From contig NZ_CP038026.1 of NCBI RefSeq assembly GCF_004421005.1, positions 2,852,001-2,916,000 on the forward strand: a stretch of DNA of 64,000 nucleotides, in the 5' to 3' direction. Origin of the DNA: Pseudoduganella plicata. GTDB lineage: Bacteria > Pseudomonadota > Gammaproteobacteria > Burkholderiales > Burkholderiaceae_D. The notes under the pieces were generated by a model. The model was not told the origin of the DNA. It did no database searches and saw only the letters and a program-made list of their open reading frames with translations. This document shows, in pieces, positions 55,461-64,000 of this stretch. Within the stretch, counting starts at the first letter, position 1; each line of letters opens with the position of its first letter. A program made the translations under genes and the position numbers.

Positions 55461-57998
55461 ATGAACCTTCGCTTGAGCATCATCGCTGCGGCTATCGCCG
55501 CACTCCCCGCTCTGCATGCCGACGCCCAGACCCGTGGTGTTCTGCCCGAGAGCCTGATGGCCGCCCCGGTCGAGCCCATGAACGCCACCGCCAAAGCCAA
55601 CCTGGAGAACCGCATGGCCGCACGTCGCGCCGCCGCAGGCCTGGACGACGAGCATGGCTACAAGATCACCGTGCAGCACCCGGGTGAAGCCGGCACGCGC
55701 ATCACGCGCGCCCAGCACACGTTCAAGGGCCTGCGCATCTTCGGCTCCGACTCCGTCATCGTCAGCGATGACAGCGGTGAGATCCTCAGCGAATCCGCGT
55801 CGAACCGCCGCCAGGGCCTCTCCAGCTCGCGCGCCGCCGTGGCCGCCGGCCAGGGCATGCCGGACGTGACGGCCGCCGTCACGCCGGAAGAAGTCATCAA
55901 CAGCGTCGTCAAGCGCGTGGCACCGGTCGGCGTGCACCGCTGGAAGCCGGAAGCGGAACTGCTGATCTACCCTGTCATGAAGACGGTGCGCACGGCCGCT
56001 GCCGCCAACAAGGCGGAATTCGCACTGAACGCGCTGGACCTGGAAGACGTGGTCGACCGCTATGAACTGGCCTATCTGGTCAAGACGCGCATGGCCAACG
56101 GCAGCAAGCTGGTGTACCGCGACAGCATCGTCAACGCCAAGACGGGCGCCGTGATCGCCGAATGGGATGCGCTGCAGACCGTCATCGGCCAGGGCAAGAG
56201 CCAGTACAACGGCACGGTGCCGATCAACACGACGCTGTCGGGCAGCACCTACCAGATGCTGGACACGAGCCGCGGCACGGGCGGCAAATACGGCGGCATG
56301 GCCATCACCAACGCCAACCACAGCTCGGCCAACGCGCCGAACCCAGGCAGCATCTATACCAACAGCACGAACACCTGGGGTGACGGCCAGCAGTACATCC
56401 CCGGCGGCAGCACCACCAACGCCAACGGCCAGACCGCCGCGGTCAACGCGCTGTGGGGCCTGATGAACACGTACGACACGATGAAGAACGTGGTCGGCTG
56501 GCGCAGCCTGGACGGCAACAACACGGCAACCTACATCGCCGTCCACGTCGACAACAACTACGACAACGCCTTCTTCGACCCAAGCTGCAAGTGCATGTAC
56601 ATCGGCGACGGCAGCAGCTTCAAGAACCTGGGTTCGATCGACGTGATCGGCCACGAAATGGGCCACGGCGTCACCGATGCCACGTCCAACCTGGTCTACT
56701 CCGGCGAATCGGGTGGCCTGAACGAATCGAACTCGGACATCCAGGGCGAAGCTACCGAAGCCTATGCCCGCGCAGGCGGCACCGGCACGACGATTCCTTC
56801 GACCGGCAATGATTGGGTGATGGGCGCGGAAATCAGCAAGACCGGCACGCCGCTGCGCTACATGTACAAGCCAAGCAAGGACGGCTCGAGCCCGAACGCG
56901 TGGAGCAGCACGATCAAGAACATCGACGTGCACTACAGCAGCGGTCCGAACAACCGCATGTTCTACTTCCTGGCCAACGGCTCGAGCGCCACGACCACCA
57001 GCGACTACTACAGCCAGTACCTGACCCAGAGCCCGAAGAACATGACGGGGATCGGCACGGACAAGGCGTTCCGCATCTGGTTCAAGGCCAACACCACCAA
57101 GTTCACGTCGTCGACCAACTACGCCGACGCTCGCAACAAGGTGCTGCAGGCGGCCGAGGAACTTTACGGCGTGGGCTCGAAGGAAGCGACGGCCGTCAAG
57201 CGTGCCTATGCGGCGATCAACGTCGGTACCGACGTGCCTGAATCGGGCGGCGGCACGGGTGTCTCGATCGCCACGCAGCCCGCTTCGATCACCGTGGCAC
57301 CTGGTGCCACCGCGAGCTTCAGTGTAAGCGCGAGCGGCGGCACCTCGCCATACAGCTACAAGTGGTTCAAGAACGGCACGCAGGTCAGCGGCGCCACGGC
57401 AGCAACCTACTCGTTCACCGCCCAGTCCACGGACAACGGCGCCGTGATCAAGGCCACCGTGACCGATTCGTCGTCCACGCCCGTCACCGTCACCTCCGGC
57501 AATGCAACCTTGACCGTCAGCAGCACCGGCGGCGGCAGCGCGGAGCGCGTCACCAACGGCGGCTTCGAGTCGGGCACCACCGGCTGGTCCGGCACCACTG
57601 GCGCGATCGGCTCGTTCTCGGGCCAGACGGCATACGAAGGCACCCGCTTCGCCTACCTGGGCGGCAACGGTGCGACGGCAACCGAAACGCTGACGCAGTC
57701 GGTCACCATCCCGTCGACGGCAACGGCGGCGGATCTGTCGTTCGCCCTGCATATCGACACGGCCGAATCGGGCACCACCGTGTACGACAAGCTGGTTGTC
57801 ACTGCCAAGGGCAGCTCGGGAACGACCACGACGCTGGCAACGTACTCGAACGCCAACGCGGCCGCGGGTTACCAGGTTCGTAATTTCAGCCTGCTGGGCT
57901 TCAAGGGCCAGACCGTGACGCTGTCGTTCGCGATGACGGAAGACACATCGGCACAGACGTCGTTCGTGATCGACAAGGTCAGCCTCGTCACCAGGTGA
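55461..57998 (+). CDS. Secreted M4 (thermolysin-like) metalloprotease
   Basis: This 845-residue extracellular enzyme has, in order: a signal peptide (to LHADAQ), an FTP/PepSY propeptide region (about 50-200), the M4 catalytic domain with H398-E-M-G-H402 and the downstream zinc ligand in GGLNESNSD, an Ig-like domain (about 600-690, SIATQPASITVAPGATASFS) and a C-terminal jelly-roll-like domain opening VTNGGFESGTTGW. The last two probably bind substrate or cell surface. GGAGA precedes the ATG. Confidence 0.95.
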   Translation: MNLRLSIIAAAIAALPALHADAQTRGVLPESLMAAPVEPMNATAKANLENRMAARRAAAGLDDEHGYKITVQHPGEAGTRITRAQHTFKGLRIFGSDSVIVSDDSGEILSESASNRRQGLSSSRAAVAAGQGMPDVTAAVTPEEVINSVVKRVAPVGVHRWKPEAELLIYPVMKTVRTAAAANKAEFALNALDLEDVVDRYELAYLVKTRMANGSKLVYRDSIVNAKTGAVIAEWDALQTVIGQGKSQYNGTVPINTTLSGSTYQMLDTSRGTGGKYGGMAITNANHSSANAPNPGSIYTNSTNTWGDGQQYIPGGSTTNANGQTAAVNALWGLMNTYDTMKNVVGWRSLDGNNTATYIAVHVDNNYDNAFFDPSCKCMYIGDGSSFKNLGSIDVIGHEMGHGVTDATSNLVYSGESGGLNESNSDIQGEATEAYARAGGTGTTIPSTGNDWVMGAEISKTGTPLRYMYKPSKDGSSPNAWSSTIKNIDVHYSSGPNNRMFYFLANGSSATTTSDYYSQYLTQSPKNMTGIGTDKAFRIWFKANTTKFTSSTNYADARNKVLQAAEELYGVGSKEATAVKRAYAAINVGTDVPESGGGTGVSIATQPASITVAPGATASFSVSASGGTSPYSYKWFKNGTQVSGATAATYSFTAQSTDNGAVIKATVTDSSSTPVTVTSGNATLTVSSTGGGSAERVTNGGFESGTTGWSGTTGAIGSFSGQTAYEGTRFAYLGGNGATATETLTQSVTIPSTATAADLSFALHIDTAESGTTVYDKLVVTAKGSSGTTTTLATYSNANAAAGYQVRNFSLLGFKGQTVTLSFAMTEDTSAQTSFVIDKVSLVTR

Positions 57999-58015
57999 TC
58001 GACTCGTAGCGCCAG

Positions 58016-58053
58016 GCGCAGGCAGGTGCCGTTCCCGGCCCTGCCTGCGCTTT
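58016..58053 (+). terminator. Probable terminator hairpin after the M4 protease gene
   Basis: GCGCAGGCAG (58016-58025) pairs with CTGCCTGCGC (58041-58050), but only TTT follows. It is a hairpin with a weak U-tract. Confidence 0.5.
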
Positions 58054-58095
58054 GGCCTGTTATGATTTCCGCTTCACATATGGAGCGGAGCAGCA

Positions 58096-59328
58096 ATGAG
58101 CACGATCGGAATCGGCGGCAAATCGGTGGACGAAGCATTGGCAGCACTGTCGGACATGACAGCGGGCGCCGTCCCGATCGCGCGCGACGAGCACCTGGCC
58201 CGCATCGAGCGCGCGCAAGCCTTCATGCGCCGACAGGGCATTGCCGCGATCTACCTGAACGCCGGCGCCAACCTGCTTTATTTCACCGGCACGAAATGGC
58301 ATGCCAGCGAACGCATGGTCGGCGCCATCCTGCCGGCCACGGGCGCGCTGGAATATATCGCCCCCGCCTTCGAGCGCGACACACTGATCGACTTCATGCT
58401 GGTCGAGGGCCAGGTCAACTGCTGGGAAGAACACGAAAGCCCCTACGCGCTGTTCATCGACGTGCTCGCGCGCATGGGCATTGCGGCCAACGCGGACCTG
58501 CCGCCGCGCATCGGCATCTGCGAAAGCGCCGCCTTCTTCATCTACGACGGCATCCGGCCGCTGGCTGCCGGTTACCGGCTGGAGAACGCCCGCGCCGTGA
58601 CGGCGCACTGCCGCACCCGCAAGTCCGCCGCGGAGATCGCGTTGATGCAACGCGCGATGGACATGACCCTGGCGGTGCACGTGGCAACCGCCAGCATCCT
58701 GCGCGAAGGCATCACGACAGTCGAGGTGGAGGAATTCATCGCCCGCGCGCACAGAAAGGTTGGCGCGCCTGGCTCGTACTTCTGCATCGTGCTGTTCGGG
58801 GCCGCCACCGCGTTCCCCCACGGCGTCAGCTACGTCCAGACATTGAAAGCCGGCGACACGGTGCTGATCGACACGGGCTGCAAGCTGCACAACTACATCT
58901 CCGACATCACGCGCACCTATGTCTACGGCGAGCCGAGTGAACGCCAGCGCTTCGTCTGGAACGCGGAGAAGGCAGCGCAGCAGGCAGCGTTCGAAGCCGC
59001 GCAGCTGGGCGTGCCATGCGAGGAAGTGGACGCCGCCGCGCGTCGCTCGCTCGTCTCGAGCGGCTTCGGTCCGGGCTACAAGCTGCCCGGCCTGCCGCAC
59101 CGCACGGGCCACGGCATCGGCCTGGATATCCACGAATGGCCGTACCTGGTGGGCGGCGACACGACGCCGCTGGACGTGGGCATGTGCTTCTCGAACGAAC
59201 CGATGATCTGCGTGCCGGGCGAATTCGGCATCCGCCATGAAGACCATTTTTATATGACGGCGAAAGGACCGGCGTGGTTCACCCAGCCGGCGCGGTCAAT
59301 CGACGATCCGTTCGGGCTGGCGGCGTAA
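58096..59328 (+). CDS. M24 family Xaa-Pro-type peptidase
   Basis: This 410-residue cytosolic enzyme has a creatinase/prolidase N-terminal domain and a pita-bread catalytic domain. The five metal ligands are present: D259, D270, H339, E368 and E382 (in DTG, DITRTY, GHGIG, NEPMI and RHEDHF). It should cleave X-Pro dipeptides or a related amide; close relatives include creatinase. It is monocistronic, with an inverted repeat behind it. Confidence 0.93.
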   Translation: MSTIGIGGKSVDEALAALSDMTAGAVPIARDEHLARIERAQAFMRRQGIAAIYLNAGANLLYFTGTKWHASERMVGAILPATGALEYIAPAFERDTLIDFMLVEGQVNCWEEHESPYALFIDVLARMGIAANADLPPRIGICESAAFFIYDGIRPLAAGYRLENARAVTAHCRTRKSAAEIALMQRAMDMTLAVHVATASILREGITTVEVEEFIARAHRKVGAPGSYFCIVLFGAATAFPHGVSYVQTLKAGDTVLIDTGCKLHNYISDITRTYVYGEPSERQRFVWNAEKAAQQAAFEAAQLGVPCEEVDAAARRSLVSSGFGPGYKLPGLPHRTGHGIGLDIHEWPYLVGGDTTPLDVGMCFSNEPMICVPGEFGIRHEDHFYMTAKGPAWFTQPARSIDDPFGLAA

Positions 59329-59333
59329 AAAGA

Positions 59334-59381
59334 GGCCAGACACCCGTCCCGGGCCGCTCGGCCCGGGACGGGTGTCTGGCC
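59334..59381. repeat. Inverted repeat, GCCAGACACCCGTCCC type
   Basis: Perfect 22-base arms (59334-59355, 59360-59381) surround a 4-base loop. It lies between the convergent ends of the M24 peptidase and DUF2846 genes and can end both transcripts. Confidence 0.92.
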
Positions 59382-59400
59382 CCGGCGTTCGCCTGCCCGA

Positions 59401-59843
59401 TTACTTCGCGGGCTTGCCGATATAGCTCAGTTCCGCGATTTCCTTCAGCGCTTCTTCCTGGCCGACCAGCTCCGGCTTGACGCGGCCGACCATCAGGCCC
59501 ATCGACACGGACGTACGCACGTACTTGGTCTCGCCTTTGTCCAGCACGAACGACAGGTTGTTCGTCGCTTCGGTGCTCGTTCCCGCTTCATGGCTGCCAG
59601 CCGACGTGTCGGCATAGATGTAGCCGCCCGGTTTGGACTCGCCGACGACGGCGCCGTCCAGCTTGATGTCCGGTTGGACGGCGGCGCCAACCATGCTGTT
59701 GACGCGGTAGAAGTAGACGCGGCCCTGGTCGGCGGCCAGCTTCGGCGTGTTCGCCTGCTGTTCGTCAAATTTCGGACCGGTGGCAGCGCAACCCGTCAGC
59801 GCGCCAGCAGGGCGATGGCGCCCAGTTTCAGAATGCTTTTCAT
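59401..59843 (-). pseudogene. DUF2846 lipoprotein with a frameshift in the signal peptide
   Basis: The ATG at 59843 starts a lipoprotein signal (MKSILKLGAIALLA), but a base is missing near 59799-59805 (GCGC region) and the frame stops. One base more restores LTGC as lipobox, followed by AATGPKFDEQQA and the DUF2846 domain (RVYFYRVNSMVGAAVQPDI, GYIYADTSAG, KYVRTSVSMGLMVGRVKPEL). Corrected length is about 147 residues. It starts 3 bases after the other small lipoprotein gene. It is a pseudogene or an assembly error. Confidence 0.8.
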
Positions 59844-59846
59844 TTG

Positions 59847-60227
59847 TTATCCCTGGTTTTGTAAGTGGAGTGACAGCGGCGTGCGCAACGGCGAAAAACC
59901 GCGTTCGGCCGGCAGGTAGAAGCCCACCAGTTGGTCCCTGTCGAGGACCAGCCATGCCTCATGAATATGCGCGCCCTCGACGGTAAAGACATCACCGACC
60001 GGGCGATATACCGTACCCTGAGCAATGGTGCCCGCCAGCGCCCAGCGGCTACCTGCGTTGATGGGCCGCGCGTAGCCGGAATCGAACGTCACGACAGCGC
60101 TGCGCGCCAGCACGACAGGTGTCGTGGCCGCGGCGGACGGGCTCAAAGACACCGGCGTGTGACGGACAGCGCCAGTGCAACCGCCAAGGAGCAGCGTCGC
60201 GGCAATGAAGAGAGCAGGCATTTTCAT
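59847..60227 (-). CDS. Small lipoprotein of unknown function
   Basis: This 126-residue protein has a lipoprotein signal with lipobox LLGGC. The mature part is beta-rich (VVLARSAVVTFDSGYARPIN, GTIAQGTVYRPVGDVFTVEG). No family is recognised with certainty. It sits 3 bases ahead of the DUF2846 lipoprotein gene, so the two form an operon. Confidence 0.75.
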   Translation of the reverse strand: MKMPALFIAATLLLGGCTGAVRHTPVSLSPSAAATTPVVLARSAVVTFDSGYARPINAGSRWALAGTIAQGTVYRPVGDVFTVEGAHIHEAWLVLDRDQLVGFYLPAERGFSPLRTPLSLHLQNQG

Positions 60228-60342
60228 GATGCCCGAATGCTACTCTTTTTGAAGCAGTGAAATCTATCGAATTATCACTTTGGAGGCCGGACTCTAGCGT
60301 TCGGCGGCGCAACGGGCGGCGAACATCGGCTTCTCGGGCCCG

Positions 60343-60372
60343 GGACGGGCACCTCGCGAGGTGCCCGTCCCA
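60343..60372. repeat. Perfect palindrome, GGGACGGGCACC type
   Basis: The sequence from 60343 to 60372 is its own complement (GGGACGGGCACCTCG and the reverse), a 30-base palindrome. It lies 5 bases past the paaZ stop and can act as its terminator. Confidence 0.9.
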
Positions 60373-60377
60373 GCTCC

Positions 60378-62423
<2,046 letters not shown>

Positions 62424-62448
62424 TTGGGTCTCCGATTGCTTGTACGTC

Positions 62449-62501
62449 GGGGACAGGCACCCGCCTCAGGGTCGAAGACCCCGAGGCAGGTGTCCGTCCC
62501 C
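62449..62501. repeat. Imperfect inverted repeat, GGGGACAGGCACC type, inside the paa operon
   Basis: GGGGACAGGCACC...GCCTC..GGGTC pairs with GACCC..GAGGC..GGTGTCCGTCCCC with a few mismatches around GAA. It lies in the 79-base gap between paaY and paaZ. Confidence 0.85.
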
Positions 62502-62502
62502 A

Positions 62503-63105
62503 TTATCTTTTTACCTGGTGCAGCGGCAGCGAGCTTTCCCACTGCATGCGCTGGCGGCCCGGCTCGGGCGCCGCCAGCGCCTCGACTTCGCGCATCGTCT
62601 CCAGCGAGCGCACCGCCAGTTCATGGTACTGGCCGGTGCCAACGTTCTTCCACGCCAGTTCCGCATCCGTCACCTCGCGCACGATGCGCGCGGGGGTGCC
62701 GATCACCATGCTGCGCGGCGGGATCTCCATGCCCGCCTTGACGAAGCACATGGCCGCCACGATGCTCTCGGCACCGACGGCGGCGTTGTCCATCACGACG
62801 GCATTCATGCCCACCAGTGCATTGCGGCCGATGCGGCAGCCGTGCAGCACGGCACCGTGGCCGATGTGGCCGTCCACTTCGACGACCGTGTCCGCGCCCG
62901 GAAAACCGTGCATCACGCACGTGTCCTGCAGGTTGCAGCCCTCTTCCAGCACCAGCCGGCCGAAGTCGCCGCGCAGCGAGGCCAGCGGGCCGACGTAGCA
63001 GCGCGGGCCGACGATCACGTCGCCGATCAGCACCGCGCTCGGGTGTACGTACGCACTCGGATGGACGACGGGCCGGATGCCGTTGATCTCGTAGACCTTG
63101 ACCAT
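62503..63105 (-). CDS. paaY: Phenylacetate-pathway thioesterase PaaY
   Basis: PaaY is a hexapeptide-repeat (left-handed beta-helix) protein of the gamma-carbonic-anhydrase fold. It removes dead-end CoA esters, relieving CoA block in phenylacetate catabolism. The 200-residue product has HPSAVLIGDVIVGPRCYVGP and metal-binding His in CVMHGFPG and GHIGHGA. It is 4 bases after the thiolase stop. Confidence 0.92.
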   Translation of the reverse strand: MVKVYEINGIRPVVHPSAYVHPSAVLIGDVIVGPRCYVGPLASLRGDFGRLVLEEGCNLQDTCVMHGFPGADTVVEVDGHIGHGAVLHGCRIGRNALVGMNAVVMDNAAVGAESIVAAMCFVKAGMEIPPRSMVIGTPARIVREVTDAELAWKNVGTGQYHELAVRSLETMREVEALAAPEPGRQRMQWESSLPLHQVKR

Positions 63106-63109
63106 GTCC

Positions 63110-64000
63110 TCAGACCCGCTCGATCACGAGGGCGATGCCCTGCCCCACGCCGATGCACATCGTGCAGAGCGCATAGCGCCCGCCCGTGCGCTCCAGCTGG
63201 TTGACGGCGGCCGTGACGAGCCGTGCGCCGGAGGCACCCAGCGGGTGGCCCAGGGCGATGGCGCCACCGTTCGGATTGACGTGCGGCGCGTCGTCCGGCA
63301 GTCCCAGGTCGCGCGTGACGGCCAGGCCCTGCGCGGCAAAGGCTTCATTCAGTTCGATGACGTCCATCTGGTCTATCGTCAGGCCCAGCTGCGCCAGCAG
63401 CTTTTTCGACGCGGGCGCGGGAGCGAAGCCCATGATGCGCGGCTCGATGCCCGCCGTGGCCATGCCCAGCACTTTGGCGCGCGGTCTCAGGCCATACTGC
63501 TCGACGGCCTTGCTTGACGCCAGCAGCACGGCGCAGGCGCCGTCGTTGACGCCGGACGCGTTCCCGGCCGTGACGGTGCCGTCGGCCTTGACGACGCCCT
63601 TCAGCTTTGCCAGCTGTTCGATCGATGTGTCGGGACGGGGATGCTCGTCGGTGTCGAATACCTTCGACTCGCCCTTTTTCGAGTGCAGCGTGACAGGCAC
63701 GATCTCCGCCTTGAACAGCCCCGCCTCGTGCGCGGCGGCCCAGCGCTGCTGGCTGCGCAGCGCGAACGCATCCTGGTCAGCGCGGTTCACATTGAACTGC
63801 TGCGCCACGTTTTCCGCCGTCTCCGGCATGGAATCGATGCCGTACTGCTCCTTCATGCGCGGATTGACGAAGCGCCAGCCGATCGTCGTGTCCTCGATCT
63901 TCGCGGTGCGCGAGAACGCCGTATCGGCCTTGCCCATGACGAACGGCGCGCGCGTCATGCTTTCCACGCCGCCGGCAATCATCAGGTGGGCTTCCCCGGC
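63110..64000 (-). CDS. paaJ: 3-oxoadipyl-CoA / 3-oxo-5,6-dehydrosuberyl-CoA thiolase, partial
   Basis: The frame is open to the right edge, so the N-terminal part is cut off. The 296 visible codons have the thiolase segments GGVESMTRAPF, NVNRADQDAFALRSQQRW, NGGAIALGHPLGASGAR (His) and CTMCIGVGQG (second catalytic Cys). The first catalytic Cys lies outside. The ties to paaY and paaZ support PaaJ; PcaF is closely similar and cannot be excluded. Confidence 0.9.
   Translation of the reverse strand, partial: AGEAHLMIAGGVESMTRAPFVMGKADTAFSRTAKIEDTTIGWRFVNPRMKEQYGIDSMPETAENVAQQFNVNRADQDAFALRSQQRWAAAHEAGLFKAEIVPVTLHSKKGESKVFDTDEHPRPDTSIEQLAKLKGVVKADGTVTAGNASGVNDGACAVLLASSKAVEQYGLRPRAKVLGMATAGIEPRIMGFAPAPASKKLLAQLGLTIDQMDVIELNEAFAAQGLAVTRDLGLPDDAPHVNPNGGAIALGHPLGASGARLVTAAVNQLERTGGRYALCTMCIGVGQGIALVIERV

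Noticed and set aside
55440-57752. Minus-strand frame of 770 codons opposite the M4 protease
   Set aside because: Shadow of the protease; no domain and no ribosome site.

Overview
The window is high-GC DNA, roughly 65% by eye, with dense genes. It looks like a chromosome segment of a betaproteobacterium of the Oxalobacteraceae, most likely Massilia or a close relative. Reasons are the pilR-pilS-PP0621-ypjD cluster, the proS/rppH pair, a kdp operon with a TorF-type porin, phenylacetate genes, and many short inverted repeats with GACAGGC-type cores between genes. The genus is inferred from gene content and order; no 16S or other marker is present.

Layout. 1-2.5 kb is an accessory patch of visibly lower GC: a cut-off Imm52-like immunity gene, a decayed piece of nrdA, and an AlbA_2/HATPase gene broken by an in-frame stop. 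2.5-7.2 kb holds nrdB and nrdA (class Ia ribonucleotide reductase) behind a pair of NrdR boxes. 7.2-11.5 kb holds pilR, pilS, a PP0621-family gene and ypjD. 11.5-18.8 kb holds an ABC importer of the SsuABC/TauABC type, an M48 peptidase with a YjgN-like membrane protein, and an NHL-repeat lipoprotein. 18.9-24.9 kb holds ffh, a SWIB protein with a histone-like tail, a lytic transglycosylase, proS, rppH and a DUF1841 gene. 25-29.1 kb holds two cytochromes c (one frameshifted), a MoxR ATPase, a 44-residue ORF and a CoxE-like VWA protein in one overlapping unit, then an ACT-like/ParA-like pair whose ParA has lost its P-loop. 29.1-38.1 kb is a full kdp unit with a 34-residue ORF ahead of kdpF and a porin behind kdpE. 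38.3-42.7 kb is parE-parC. 42.7-49.7 kb holds a patatin, an Ala/Lys-rich exported protein, an M64 peptidase, an ECF sigma/anti-sigma pair, an exported cyanophycinase, a TonB-receptor remnant and a GNAT acetyltransferase. 49.8-54.8 kb holds argH, TRAP permeases without their binding protein, and two genes I do not recognise. 55.5-59.3 kb holds a secreted M4 protease and an M24 peptidase. 59.4-60.2 kb holds two lipoproteins, one frameshifted. 60.4-64.0 kb is part of a phenylacetate operon: thiolase, paaY, paaZ.

How the genes work together. Most of the window is housekeeping (dNTP synthesis, SRP, topoisomerase IV, ProRS, ArgH). Regulatory and transport modules sit between: PilSR, KdpDE with KdpFABC, and ECF sigma/anti-sigma. 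Secreted proteases and an exported cyanophycinase suggest polymer scavenging.

The most unusual points are the degenerate ParA with its ACT-like partner, the seven inverted repeats, the extra small kdp ORF, the 44-residue ORF overlapping both neighbours in the moxR unit, a duplicated element of about 55 bp flanking the M48/YjgN pair, and the decayed nrdA copy. Two genes carry single-base frameshifts beside short C/G runs and one carries a nonsense codon; assembly error cannot be excluded for the frameshifts. No CRISPR array, tRNA, rRNA or transposase was seen.
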